DNA of 48,814 bases from Haloterrigena salina JCM 13891 (GTDB lineage Archaea > Halobacteriota > Halobacteria > Halobacteriales > Natrialbaceae), in NCBI RefSeq assembly GCF_000337495.1, contig NZ_AOIS01000029.1, forward strand, positions 47,720-96,533. Direction: 5' to 3'. The position numbers were made by a program, and so were the translations under genes. Positions 11,889 through 22,206 of the stretch are shown one piece after another. Position 1 is the first letter of the stretch; every line of letters starts with the position of its first letter. The notes under the pieces were generated by a model. That model made no database searches and was not told the origin of the DNA. It worked only from the letters and a program-made list of their open reading frames with translations.

Positions 11889-12841
11889 GCCGACACCTCC
11901 GGTGACGGTGTCTCGGCCTTCTCTTCGTCTCCCGCGCGCTCACCGTTCGTGTAGGTGTTGAACAGTTGCTCGAGCGAGGTGTCCTCGGAGATGATGTCCT
12001 TGACGGTCGTCGTCGCGGCGACGCGCTCGACGACGTCGACCTTGACCGAGGGGTCGGCGCAGGTCGCCGTGATCGTCGTCCCCTCGACGCTGACCGAGCG
12101 GACGCCCTCGACTCGTTCGAGGGCGAGCGAGTCGGGCACCGTCGCGACCTCGAGCGAGATCGGCGCGCCGAGGTCGAGGTCGCCCTGCAGGTCGTCGAGC
12201 GTGCCGGTCGCGACCAAGTTCCCCTCGTTCATGATGCCGATTCGGTCGCAGACGGCCTCGACCTCGCCGAGGATGTGACTCGAGAAGAAGACCGTAGTCC
12301 CCCGTTCGGCCTCCTGTTGGATGATCTCGCGCATCTCCTGCATTCCCGTGGGGTCGAGGCCCGAAGAGGGTTCGTCGAGGATGAGGAGGTCGGGGTCGCC
12401 GACCAGTGCCATGCCGAAGCCCAGTCGCTGGGTCATCCCCTTCGAGTAGCCGCCGGCGGCTCGATCGCCGTCTTCGCTGGTGAGCCCGACCCGCTCTAAG
12501 AGGGCGTCCGGGTCGTCGTCGGTTCCCTTGGTATCGATGACCCACTCGAGGTGTTCGCGCGCGGTGAGCCGATCGTAGACGCTCGCGCCTTCGGGGAGGA
12601 CGCCGATTCGGTGGCGGATCTCGTCGGTGTCGGCCTGCGCGTCGAGTCCGAGCACCGTCGCGGTTCCGTCGGAGGGGCGAACGAAGTCCAATAGCATGTT
12701 GATCGTCGTTGACTTCCCGGCGCCGTTCGGGCCGAGGAAGCCGAAGACTTCGCCGTTTTCGACGGTCAAGTCGAGGCCGTCGACCGCGAGGACGTCCCCG
12801 CCGTACCGTTTGGTCAGGGCGGTCGTTTTGATAGCGGGCAT
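11885..12841 (-). CDS. ABC transporter ATP-binding protein
   Basis: 318 residues. Walker A GPNGAGKST, Q-loop region, signature-like YSKGMTQRLGF, Walker B LILDEPSSGLDP and the switch histidine in FFSSHILGEVEAVCDR. The C-terminal 90 residues form the accessory domain common in ABC-2 exporters, with an acidic end. It powers the permease at 11067. A TATA-like CTTACAG (minus strand) about 28 bases before the ATG suggests the operon promoter. Confidence 0.93.
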   Translation of the reverse strand: MPAIKTTALTKRYGGDVLAVDGLDLTVENGEVFGFLGPNGAGKSTTINMLLDFVRPSDGTATVLGLDAQADTDEIRHRIGVLPEGASVYDRLTAREHLEWVIDTKGTDDDPDALLERVGLTSEDGDRAAGGYSKGMTQRLGFGMALVGDPDLLILDEPSSGLDPTGMQEMREIIQQEAERGTTVFFSSHILGEVEAVCDRIGIMNEGNLVATGTLDDLQGDLDLGAPISLEVATVPDSLALERVEGVRSVSVEGTTITATCADPSVKVDVVERVAATTTVKDIISEDTSLEQLFNTYTNGERAGDEEKAETPSPEVSA

Positions 12842-12949
12842 ACATGTCTCTCCAGACCGATGAACTGTAAGTCTTGCTAAGGTATTGGGGAACGATTAAC
12901 GTCCGATACGAGCTAACAAAACTGGCGGCCCGAATCCGTCTCGAGTCGA

Positions 12950-14770
12950 TCAGACGTGTTCGTCGAGGAAGTCCGCGATCGCGGAGTAGGCCTCGATGCG
13001 GTTCTCGAGCTTCGAGAAGCCGTGGCCCTCGTCCTCGAAGATCAGTTTTCGGACGGGGACGCCCTGTTTCTCGGCTTTCTCGGCGATCTGCTCGGCCTCG
13101 CCGACGGGGACGCGCGGGTCGTTCGCGCCGTGGAGGACGAACAGCGGCGCCTCGATGTTCTCGATGTTGTTCGTCGGCGAGATTTCCTCTAAGAACTCGC
13201 GGTCCTCCGCGAGCGAGCCGTACTCGGCCTCACGGAGTTCGCGGCGCCAGTCGCCCGTGTTCTCGAGGAACGTGACGAAGTTGGCGATGCCGACGACATC
13301 GATGCCGGCGGCCCAGAGGTCGGGGTACTCGGTCAGAGCGGCCAGCACCATGAAGCCGCCGTAGGAGCCGCCCTTGGCGGCGATCCGATCGGGGTCGACG
13401 GCGGGGTGCTCTCGAAGCCATTCCACGCAGGCCTCGATGTCGGCGACCGAATCCATCCGCTTCTCGACGTCGTCGAGGCTGGCGTAGTCGGCGCCGTAGC
13501 CCGACGAGCCCCGGACGTTGGGTTCGAAGTAGGCGTAGCCCCGGTCGAGGAAGTACTGTTTGACGGACGAGAAGGAGGGCCGACGCTGGCTCTCCGGGCC
13601 GCCGTGGATGTCGACGATGACCGGCGTCTCACCGTCTTCGGCGTCGTCGGGAAGCGTCAGAAAGCCCGGTACCTCGAGCCCGTCGAAGCTCTCGACGTGG
13701 ACCAGTTCGGAGTCGTCGAACGATTCGGGGGGGATGCCCGCCGTCGGCGCGCTCGTCCACTGTTCGGTCTCGCCGCTCTCGACGTCGACCACGAAGACGT
13801 TCGTGTTGACCGCGTCGCCGGTCGTCGACAGCGCGAAGCGCTCGGCGTCGGGGTCGAAGCTCACGCCGCCGGAGATGCCGCCCGGGAGGTCGGGTTCGGG
13901 GAAGGTCTCGAACGCGGTGGGATCGCTCTCGTCGAATTCGCCCACGGTCAGGTCGGTATAGCCCTCCACGTTCCGGGAGTAGACGAACCGGCCCGTCTCG
14001 TCGTCCAGCGCGATGCCGCCGACGTTCCACCCGTCTCCGTCGGCGACCGTCTCGAGGGCTCCGCTCTCGAGGTCGAGATACGCGAGGTAGAGGGTCTCAG
14101 CGTCGCCCTCGTCAGTGACGAGGTAGATACCTTCGCCGTCCGGGGCCCAACTGGCGCTCTGATAGCGGACGTCGCCCTCGTGGGGCGTGAGGTGCTCGAG
14201 GTCGGGCTCGTCGGCCGCGAGGTCGAGCACGTACAGCTCCTGGTCGAAGTTGGAGTAGGCCTGAGAGACCAGCAGCCGGGAGTCGTCGGGGCTCCAGCCG
14301 GACAGCGAGAGCCAGCCGTCGCCCTCGTAGACGAGTTCCGCGTCCGCTCCCCGCTCGTCGCGGTCTTGGACGTAAATGTCGAAGACCGACTCGTCGCGGC
14401 GGTTGGAGGCGAAAGCGAACCGCTCGCCGTCGTGGCTCCAGCCGCCCCACCGGTGTTTGGCGTCGGGCATCGCCGTCAGGTTCTCGATTTCGCCCGTCTC
14501 GGCGTCGAGTGTGAAGAGTTGGGCGCGCTCGTTGCCGCCCTCGTCCATCCCGAAGATCAGTTCCGGCCGCTCGGGCGACCACGAGGCGAAGGTCACCCGC
14601 TCGTCGTAGAAGGTCCGCTGTTCGGGCCACGCGCGGGGTTCCTCGAGCGTCCAGACCTGGGGCGTCCCGGTCGTGTTCATCAGGAAGGAGAGCCGCTCGC
14701 CGTCCGGACCGAAGGAGGTCCCGTAGGCGCTTCGAATATTGAGGTAGCGTTCGATCTCGTAGCTGCCCAT
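12950..14770 (-). CDS. S9 family serine peptidase (prolyl oligopeptidase / acylaminoacyl peptidase-like)
   Basis: 606 residues from the ATG at 14770 (MGSYEIERYLNIRSAYG). The frame is open 48 codons further, but that extension is Arg-rich and lacks the family start. The N-terminal beta-propeller (WD40-like/TolB-like blades such as ASWSPERPELIFG and GGWSHDGERFAFASNR) precedes an alpha/beta-hydrolase domain with Ser469 (GGSYGG), Asp551 (GANDPRVP) and His583 (EDEGHGF). No signal peptide, so a cytosolic oligopeptidase is likely. Confidence 0.93.
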   Translation of the reverse strand: MGSYEIERYLNIRSAYGTSFGPDGERLSFLMNTTGTPQVWTLEEPRAWPEQRTFYDERVTFASWSPERPELIFGMDEGGNERAQLFTLDAETGEIENLTAMPDAKHRWGGWSHDGERFAFASNRRDESVFDIYVQDRDERGADAELVYEGDGWLSLSGWSPDDSRLLVSQAYSNFDQELYVLDLAADEPDLEHLTPHEGDVRYQSASWAPDGEGIYLVTDEGDAETLYLAYLDLESGALETVADGDGWNVGGIALDDETGRFVYSRNVEGYTDLTVGEFDESDPTAFETFPEPDLPGGISGGVSFDPDAERFALSTTGDAVNTNVFVVDVESGETEQWTSAPTAGIPPESFDDSELVHVESFDGLEVPGFLTLPDDAEDGETPVIVDIHGGPESQRRPSFSSVKQYFLDRGYAYFEPNVRGSSGYGADYASLDDVEKRMDSVADIEACVEWLREHPAVDPDRIAAKGGSYGGFMVLAALTEYPDLWAAGIDVVGIANFVTFLENTGDWRRELREAEYGSLAEDREFLEEISPTNNIENIEAPLFVLHGANDPRVPVGEAEQIAEKAEKQGVPVRKLIFEDEGHGFSKLENRIEAYSAIADFLDEHV

Positions 14771-15085
14771 ACACGGGGATGACGCCTCGAGTGGGTAGTG
14801 GTTTGGGTTGAGGCGATGCCGTTGCCGGGAATCGACGAGCCCCGACCGCCCGCCGCCGGTCGCAGTCGAGAGCGATCGCGCGCCGAACCGCGTTGTCCCA
14901 AATCGGTTCGGCATCGCAGCGCGGCTAGGGTGATCTTACAGCGACGAGCGATCGAGTCCGCGGGCGAAACGATCGATTCCGGCGCCTGCGGCGTGCACGC
15001 CCGCGCAGAGCGCCGTTCGACTCGACGACTCGACACCTGATCGCAACGCGTAACAAACTGCCTCGAGCCGAAAGCCTGCGATACG
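14771..15085. other. 315-base intergenic region, nothing recognised
   Basis: Divergent promoters of the S9 peptidase and the acidic membrane protein must lie here. No RNA gene, repeat or conserved small frame was seen. Confidence 0.5.
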
Positions 15086-15718
15086 ATGCAAGATACTGGG
15101 GGCGAACCCGACGGCGGCGAGCGCGTCTCGACCGGCGCGGTCCTCGCGATGGTGGTCGTCGTGCTCGTCGCGTTCGGGCTGACGATCGCCGCGATCGGCG
15201 TCGGATTTTCGACGGGCGAGTCGGAGACCACCGACAGCGAGGAGTCGGTCGATATCGACGGGCTCGAGGACGACGGGGCTGCGGCCGAGGAAACCGAGGA
15301 CGCCGCGGCCAACGACTCTCCGGACCGAGACGAGGGCGCTGACGGGAACGATTCGGACGACGGGAACGACTCGAGCGAGAGCGAGTCAGCTGACGGGGGT
15401 GTCGACGACGAGGACGGTGAAGACGCGGAGAACGATTCGGGAGACGAAGGCAGCGAAGGCGATGAGGACGGCGGGGAAGACGAGACGGACAGTAACGAGA
15501 CCGACACGGACGGTGACGAGTCGGACGAGAACGCTGAAACCGGCGAAGGAGACGGTGCTGACGACGAAAACGACACGGCCGGTGAATCCACAGCGGAGGA
15601 CGACAGTTCGGAAGACGCGGCGACCCCGGCGGAAGGCGACGGCGACGACGGGAGTTCCATCGTCGAGCGAATCACCGGCTTCTTCAGCGACGTGCTCCCG
15701 GTCGGTGACGGCGAGTGA
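15086..15718 (+). CDS. Single-pass membrane protein with long acidic disordered tail
   Basis: 210 residues. One transmembrane helix (about 17-41, TGAVLAMVVVVLVAFGLTIA), then roughly 140 residues made almost wholly of Asp, Glu, Ser, Gly and Asn. It ends in a short amphipathic helix (SSIVERITGFFSDVLP). No family recognised. The function is unknown; the tail could be a salt-adapted extracellular or cytosolic spacer. The opposite strand also has a long open frame, a Ser/Pro-rich artefact of the GAC/GAG repeats. Confidence 0.7.
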   Translation: MQDTGGEPDGGERVSTGAVLAMVVVVLVAFGLTIAAIGVGFSTGESETTDSEESVDIDGLEDDGAAAEETEDAAANDSPDRDEGADGNDSDDGNDSSESESADGGVDDEDGEDAENDSGDEGSEGDEDGGEDETDSNETDTDGDESDENAETGEGDGADDENDTAGESTAEDDSSEDAATPAEGDGDDGSSIVERITGFFSDVLPVGDGE

Positions 15719-15892
15719 TCGGTTCGAAACGGACCGAGGGCCGCAGCGTCCGATCCGGCCGTGTTATTCGGCTCTCGTTCCAGCGCAGGACTCGATCGTC
15801 TCGCTCGAGAGTCGCTCGGTTCGCGGGACTCGAGACGCACCGACGTCACCTCGCGACGAGCGTCGGTGCGTCAACGGGACGAAAAAAGTGAC

Positions 15893-15899
15893 TTTATAG
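15893..15899 (+). promoter_or_regulatory. TATA box for the GT4 glycosyltransferase
   Basis: TTTATAG stands 25-31 bases before the ATG at 15924, implying a leaderless mRNA. Confidence 0.6.
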
Positions 15900-15923
15900 C
15901 CGGGGGGTGCGTGGCGACCGAGT

Positions 15924-16985
15924 ATGCGAATCGCGTTCGTCTCGCTCGAAACGGTACGCCACCGCGATACCGAGACGAACCGGCGCCTCCAGTCGACGCT
16001 CGAACTCCTGGCCGATGCGGGCCACGACGTCCACCTGTTCTGTGCGCGATTTTGGGACGGCGACTCGCCGACGCTCGAGCGCGACGACGTCACCTACCGG
16101 GCCGTCACGGACGACCCCGACGCCCGGCGCTCGTTTTGCCTTCGGCTTCCGTTCGACCTCGGGGCGGCCGGACCGGATATCGTCCACGCGACCGCCCGGC
16201 CGCCGACCGCGCTACTGGCGGCCGGCTGGGGGGCGCGGATCGCGCGAGCGCCGCTGGTCGCCGAGTGGTACGGCGACGGCGGCGTCGACGACGACTGGTG
16301 GACCAGGCGGGCGACGGGACGGGCCGATCGGATCGTCGCACCCTCGGAGCTCGTCGCCACGTGGGTCCGCGAACGCGGCGCCGACGGCGACCGCGTCGAG
16401 ACGGTGCCCAATCCGATCGACCTCGAGCGCGTTCGGGACGTGTCGCCCGACGACCGCGTCGACGTGGTCTACGCCCGGCGGCTCGACGAGGGGGCGAACC
16501 TCGAGAGCCTCCTGCTCGGGCTGGCGGAACTCCGCGGTCGCGACTGGACCGCGACCGTGATCGGCGACGGGCCCGAACGTGAGGCCTACGAGCGACTCGC
16601 GAGGGACCTCCGGATCGAAGACCGACTCTCCTTTGTCGGTGACTGCTCGCTCGAGGAGCGGATCGCGGCCTACCGCGGGGCCCACGTCTTCGCGCAGACG
16701 GCCGAACACTGCGTGTTCCCCACGGAGATGCTGTGGGCGCTGGCCGCCGGCTGCGTCGGCATCGTCGAGTACCACGTCGATTCGAGCGCCCACGAACTCG
16801 TCGAGGGCTGGGAGCGGGGCTTCCGGACGACCAGCGAGGACGAACTCGCCGACGCCATCCTCTCGGCCGGTGACCTCGAACACCGGACGTTCGACGACCG
16901 GTTCGCCGACTACGATCGGTCGGCGGTCGCCGAGCGGTACCTCGAGCAGTACCGGATGCTTCGGGAGGAGTACGGGCTGTTATAA
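15924..16985 (+). CDS. Glycosyltransferase family 4-like protein
   Basis: 353 residues, GT-B fold. The N-terminal Rossmann half begins MRIAFVSLETVRHRDTETNR with DVHLFCARFW; the linker has VPNPIDLERV. The C-terminal half has ATVIGDGPEREAYERLA, DRLSFVGDCSLEERIAAYRGAHVF and a sugar-nucleotide region around AEHCVFPTEMLWALAAGC. It would transfer a sugar from an NDP or GDP donor to an unknown acceptor. The EX7E-type motif is weakly kept. A HIT-domain remnant starts directly at its stop codon. Confidence 0.88.
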   Translation: MRIAFVSLETVRHRDTETNRRLQSTLELLADAGHDVHLFCARFWDGDSPTLERDDVTYRAVTDDPDARRSFCLRLPFDLGAAGPDIVHATARPPTALLAAGWGARIARAPLVAEWYGDGGVDDDWWTRRATGRADRIVAPSELVATWVRERGADGDRVETVPNPIDLERVRDVSPDDRVDVVYARRLDEGANLESLLLGLAELRGRDWTATVIGDGPEREAYERLARDLRIEDRLSFVGDCSLEERIAAYRGAHVFAQTAEHCVFPTEMLWALAAGCVGIVEYHVDSSAHELVEGWERGFRTTSEDELADAILSAGDLEHRTFDDRFADYDRSAVAERYLEQYRMLREEYGLL

Positions 16986-17212
16986 GCGACGTTGTCGCCG
17001 TCTTCGAGACGATCCGAGAAGTCGCTGGCGCGATCCTCGATCCCGACGGCTTCAGCGTCTTTCACACCAGCGGGCCGTTAGTCGGCACCGTCGAACACGC
17101 CTCCAGCCACCTCCTGCCGCGGGACACCACCGATAACGTCTCGCTGTCGCGTGACCGACTCGCGTCCGACGAGGCGGCGGCGCTGGCGGATCGCGTGCGC
17201 GACGGACTGTAA
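16985..17212 (+). pseudogene. Truncated HIT-domain protein remnant
   Basis: A 75-codon open frame with no start codon overlaps the last base of the glycosyltransferase stop. It reads like the C-terminal half of a HIT-family nucleotide hydrolase: helix DVVAVFETIREVAGAI, strand FSVFHTSGPLVGTVEHA, then HASSHLLPRD, where functional HIT proteins have the His-x-His-x-His triad. The middle His is Ser here and the whole N-terminal half is missing. Its in-frame stop is at 17210-17212. I read it as a decayed gene. A frameshift in an otherwise intact gene is unlikely, because the upstream sequence is the glycosyltransferase. Confidence 0.55.
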
Positions 17213-17328
17213 CAGACGAGATGTGGCGCGGCGCGGTAGCAGGAGAACTTCGGGTAGGTCCGTTGCAGAACTGTTTGACGCCTCCCGAGAGTACGGACGG
17301 TCTCGAGCGCGTACCAATCGAATTCGGT

Positions 17329-17524
17329 CGCGGTGGCGAACGCTGGCGATCGGTCCGAACGACTGTGAGGACCGATCGACGGAGTCGTGCGAGAGATGAG
17401 CGAGCGGTGTGAGGGATGAACGGAGTGAATCCCTCGGAAGCGAACGGTGACCACCGGGAACCGTAAGTAGTGAGCGAATCGGTTGGGGAGGGTGGGAAAC
17501 CCCTGTTGCCACGATAGTAGGACC
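17329..17524 (+). repeat. Dispersed noncoding repeat, copy B
   Basis: Same-strand relative of 3967-4094. The left block is 17329-17396 and the right block about 17474-17524. Between them are about 78 bases absent from copy A (containing GTGAGGGATGAACGGAGTGA). Lies in the gene-poor 17213-17928 stretch. Confidence 0.75.
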
Positions 17525-17661
17525 CTTTGTTTTACTTCCAACCTCTCGAACCCCTCGCCCAATTATAGCAGATAGTAACACGATCGCATTATCCAGACTC
17601 TGGGCTGAAACGGGGTTAGATAATTCGCCGAGTACATCCGCTTACTGAACGTTCTTATTTC

Positions 17662-17669
17662 ATAATATT
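17662..17669 (+). promoter_or_regulatory. TATA box for the 31-residue microprotein
   Basis: TAATATTT within an AT-rich tract, about 29-36 bases before the ATG at 17698. Confidence 0.5.
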
Positions 17670-17697
17670 TTAGTGAACAGCCTAAGGGCACATCTGT

Positions 17698-17793
17698 ATG
17701 GACCCCAAAGATTACGTGATTATGTATATCCTCAACGTGATTGCTACCGTCGTTGGAATCTTTGTGTACGTCACTATTGGCGGCTCGTTCTAA
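17698..17793 (+). CDS. 31-residue single-span membrane microprotein
   Basis: ATG at 17698, stop at 17791-17793. The peptide starts MDPKDYVIMYIL and is one hydrophobic helix (about residues 6-27) ending GGSF. A well-placed TATA-like box precedes it. Codon use is less GC-biased than in the neighbours. No family recognised. A membrane-inserted regulator or toxin-like peptide is possible but unproven. Confidence 0.5.
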   Translation: MDPKDYVIMYILNVIATVVGIFVYVTIGGSF

Positions 17794-17896
17794 GTAGAGG
17801 CCTCTTCGGACTGCACAAGACTACACCGCTGCCGAACACGACTTCCCCTCTCACGCTGAATAAAGAAAATGTACTATCAACGACTAATCAATAACG

Positions 17897-17920
17897 CGAG
17901 AGCCGAACGCGAAACTCTCG
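17897..17920 (-). terminator. Hairpin after trpB
   Basis: CGAGAG (17897-17902) pairs with CTCTCG (17915-17920) just beyond the trpB stop. T-rich sequence follows on the minus strand. A weak terminator candidate. Confidence 0.35.
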
Positions 17921-17928
17921 TTTCCTCG

Positions 17929-19086
<1,158 letters not shown>

Positions 19087-19111
19087 ACGTTCGCAGTGGC
19101 GCGCCGACGCC

Positions 19112-19118
19112 AAATAGA
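19112..19118 (-). promoter_or_regulatory. TATA-like box for trpB
   Basis: Minus-strand TCTATTT lies 26-32 bases before the ATG at 19086, so trpB has its own promoter rather than being read only from the upstream transporter. Confidence 0.45.
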
Positions 19119-19247
19119 TTCCGTGGGCGAACCCCGATTCGATCGCGCTTTGCTCGCGGCCGGGGGAGCCGACCGGTGAGGATGGACACCGGGTCGCCGG
19201 CGCCTGCGAACACGTGTGATATGGGCAGCTACCTTCGATTCCCTCGG

Positions 19248-20231
19248 TCAAAACAGTACCAGCAACGCCGCGAGCGAGAGCGCGCTGCTGACGAGCAACG
19301 CCAGTAGAACGACGACGGCGGGCATCGGCCCGGTCGCCCGGAGATCGGCGAGCCGGATCTCGGTTCCGAGGCCGACGAACGCGAGCACGAACAGCCAGTC
19401 GTAGGCGTTCTCGATCGAGGTCACCTGGGCCGAAGAGAGGACGCCCGCGCTCGAGACGACGGCGAGCGCGAGAAAGCCCAGCACGAACGTCGGGAACTCG
19501 TTCCAGAGCGTCCGGACGGAGGGGCGACCGCCGCCACCCGCGTGGGCGTAGTAACTCGCGTACGCGAGGACGACGACGCCGATCAGAGCGTTTCGCGCTA
19601 ACTTCGTCATCGTCGCCCACTGGCCGGCGACGTCGGAGTGGGCGAAGCCGACGGCGACGACGGGCCCCGTCGAGAACATACTGACGCCGGCCCACGTGCC
19701 GAACACCATCCCGGAGAGGTCCAGCAGGTCGCCGACGATCGGGTAGACGACGATCGTGATCGCGTCGAACAGCAGGACCGTCGCGGCCGCGTAGGCGATC
19801 TGTTCCTCGCGGGCGCTGACGGCACCCGCGACCGCGACGACCGCCGAGACGCCGCAGATACTGGCGCCGGCCGCGAGCAGCGACCCCATCCGATCGGCGA
19901 GCCCGAACACGTTGCGCGCGAGGAACTCGACGGCGAGCAGCGTCGTCGCGGTCACGCCGACGACGAGCACCAGGACGAGTCCGCCGACCTCGAGGACGGT
20001 CCCGAGCGAGATCGACGCGCCCATGAGCACGATTCCCCCGGCCAGCCACAGGCCGTGCGTCGCGATCCCGGGCTCGAGGCGGTCGGGAATGCCTACGGCG
20101 TTCGTCGCGACGAACCCGAGCGCGATCGCGAGCAGGAGCCGGTTGAACCCCAGCGAGACGGCGAGCGCTCGGGCGAGTATCGCGCCGAGACAGAGGGCCA
20201 GCAGCCCCGGCAACAGTCGACGGCCGTTCAT
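19248..20231 (-). CDS. YeiH-family (UPF0324) putative anion exporter
   Basis: 327 residues, about ten hydrophobic helices. Family landmarks include [56 protein letters not shown], and [20 protein letters not shown]. These match the YeiH/PSE family, sometimes called putative sulfate exporters; the substrate is not proven. I chose the ATG at 20231 because translation then starts directly before the first membrane helix. Confidence 0.87.
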   Translation of the reverse strand: MNGRRLLPGLLALCLGAILARALAVSLGFNRLLLAIALGFVATNAVGIPDRLEPGIATHGLWLAGGIVLMGASISLGTVLEVGGLVLVLVVGVTATTLLAVEFLARNVFGLADRMGSLLAAGASICGVSAVVAVAGAVSAREEQIAYAAATVLLFDAITIVVYPIVGDLLDLSGMVFGTWAGVSMFSTGPVVAVGFAHSDVAGQWATMTKLARNALIGVVVLAYASYYAHAGGGGRPSVRTLWNEFPTFVLGFLALAVVSSAGVLSSAQVTSIENAYDWLFVLAFVGLGTEIRLADLRATGPMPAVVVLLALLVSSALSLAALLVLF

Positions 20232-20520
20232 CGCATCATCGCGGGACCTGCAGTTCGAACGCGCTCGCCGGTGCGACGATCGCCGCGCCGACGCGGACGC
20301 TCCGCCAGTCGCGCTCGAGACCCCTCCGGCGATCCGTCGCGGCGACGGCGGTCGGCCGCCAGCCATCGATCGACATGTGTCCCGTGCTCGGGTGACGTCG
20401 CAGTTAACTGTTCTCGATTCCGTCGCCGGGAGCGCCACGTATTCCTTCGCGCTGCGACGACCGATCCGCCGAACGGATATCGTCGACGCGTTTCGCTGAC
20501 TCGATCGGGAGCCGTCGATC

Positions 20521-22206
20521 TCAGCGGTCGACGCTTCCGAGGACGATATCCAGACTGCCGAGCGAGGCGATCAGGTCGGCGACGTACTCGCCGTTTGCCA
20601 TCTCCGGCAGCGCCGAGAGGTTGTGAAAACACGGGCTGCGGATCTTGAAGCGGGCGGGCGAGTTCGAGCCGTCCGAGCGGACGTAGACGCCGAGTTCGCC
20701 CTTGGCGATCTCGACGGTGCGGTAGGTTTCGGTGCCCGCGTCCGGCTTGAGGGTCCGGGGGACGTTGCTCTGGACGGTCCGCTCGTCCTCGGGCCAGTCC
20801 TCGAGCAGGTCGAGACACTGCTCGATGATCTTGGCCGACTCCTCGACCTCCCGCAGGCGAACGAGGACCCGCGCGTGGTTGTCGCAGCCGTCCTCGGTGA
20901 CGACGTCCCACTCGAGTTCGTCGTAGTAGCCGTAGGGATCGTCCCGGCGGACGTCGTAGTCGATGCCCGAGCCGCGGGCGACGGGGCCCGTACAGCCGTA
21001 GTCTTTCGCCACCTCGGGCTCGAGAACGCCGGTGTTTATCGTTCGGAGCTGGAAGATCTCGTTGCCGGTGAGCAGGTCGTGGTACTCGTCGACCTTGGAC
21101 GGGAGTTCGTCGAGGAAGTCCCGACACTTCTCGATCCACTCCTCGCGGGGTTCGGGGAGGTCCCAGGCGACGCCGCCCAGCCGGAAGAAGTAGAACATCA
21201 TCCGTTGGCCGGTCAGGTCCTCGAGGATGTCCTGGACGACCTCCCGATCGCGCATGCCGTACTGGAAGATGGCCGTGAAGTCGCCGTAGACGTCCAGCGC
21301 GAACGTCGAGACCGCGAGGAAGTGACCGAGCATCCGCCCGAACTCGACGGACATGGTCCGCAGGATCTGGGCGTACTCGGGGACCTCGATGTCCGCGAGA
21401 TCCTCGATGGCGCGGGCGACCGCCCACTCGTTGGGGAGGTTCGCGGTGTAGTCCCAGCGGTCCGCGTAGGGGATGATCTGGTGGCGGTACGTGCCGTTCT
21501 GGCACATCTGCTCTTCACAGCGGTGGAGATAGCCGATATCGGGGTCGACGTCGACGACCGTCTCGCCGTCTAACACCGTCTCGAGGTGGAGCACGCCGTG
21601 GGTCGCCGGGTGGTGAGGGCCGATGTTCAGGAACATCGTGTCGCTCTCGGCCTCGCGGTGGTCCGGCTGGATCGGATTGGCGTGTTCGGTGTAGCTGACC
21701 ACCTGGGGCTTCTCTTGGTCGTAGTCCAGCGTGAGCGGGTGGCCCTGCCACGACTCGGGCAGGAGGATGCGCCGCGGGTCGGGGTGGCCCTCGTACTCGA
21801 TGCCGACGAGGTCGAAGGCCTCCCGCTCGTGCCAGTCGGCGGTCCGAAATACGGGTTCGGCGGTCTGACAGACGGGCTCGTGCTTCGGGAGCTGGACCAC
21901 CAGCGTCACCTCGTGGGTGCGGTTCGCGTACTTCGTGAGGTGGAGGATCGACTCGTAGCGATCCTCGTACTCCTGGGGGGTGAGACACGACAGGTGGTCG
22001 AAGCCGGCTTCGTCGCGCAACAGCGCCAGCACCTCCTGGACGTCGTCCGGGCGGATCACGAATCCGGGCGCGTTCTCGTGTTCGTCCCGGCGGAGCGTGT
22101 ACTCGGAGAGCAGCGACTCGAGGCGCTCCTCGTCGACGCCGTCCTCCCGGAGGTGGTCGTACTCCGGATCGATGCCCTTCGGTTCTCGCTGACGTTGTTC
22201 ACTCAT
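20521..22206 (-). CDS. nuoCD: NADH-quinone oxidoreductase-like subunit C/D fusion
   Basis: 561 residues from the ATG at 22206. The N-terminal NuoC (30 kDa) domain covers about residues 20-180 (WHEREAFDLVGIEYEGHPDPRRILLP). The NuoD (49 kDa) domain follows (MFLNIGPHHPATHG, IGYLHRCEEQM, YADRWDY, C-terminal RFKIRSPCFHNL and GSLDIVLGSVDR). In complex I, NuoD lines the quinone site with PSST. No other nuo subunit is adjacent. Haloarchaea normally keep nuoA-B-CD-H-I-J-K-L-M-N in one cluster, so this is an isolated copy. The quinone-site His in the HHPATHG segment looks intact. Confidence 0.93.
   Translation of the reverse strand: MSEQRQREPKGIDPEYDHLREDGVDEERLESLLSEYTLRRDEHENAPGFVIRPDDVQEVLALLRDEAGFDHLSCLTPQEYEDRYESILHLTKYANRTHEVTLVVQLPKHEPVCQTAEPVFRTADWHEREAFDLVGIEYEGHPDPRRILLPESWQGHPLTLDYDQEKPQVVSYTEHANPIQPDHREAESDTMFLNIGPHHPATHGVLHLETVLDGETVVDVDPDIGYLHRCEEQMCQNGTYRHQIIPYADRWDYTANLPNEWAVARAIEDLADIEVPEYAQILRTMSVEFGRMLGHFLAVSTFALDVYGDFTAIFQYGMRDREVVQDILEDLTGQRMMFYFFRLGGVAWDLPEPREEWIEKCRDFLDELPSKVDEYHDLLTGNEIFQLRTINTGVLEPEVAKDYGCTGPVARGSGIDYDVRRDDPYGYYDELEWDVVTEDGCDNHARVLVRLREVEESAKIIEQCLDLLEDWPEDERTVQSNVPRTLKPDAGTETYRTVEIAKGELGVYVRSDGSNSPARFKIRSPCFHNLSALPEMANGEYVADLIASLGSLDIVLGSVDR

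Larger units (their letters stand above)
17213..17697. other. Gene-free region with repeat copy B and AT-rich tract
   Basis: Holds the dispersed repeat at 17329-17524 and then an increasingly AT-rich stretch leading to the promoter of the microprotein at 17698. No other gene is supported. Confidence 0.6.

Noticed and set aside
14680-15849. A Ser/Pro-rich minus-strand frame covering the acidic membrane protein gene
   Set aside because: Antisense of GAC/GAG repeats. The plus-strand frame has a proper membrane helix.
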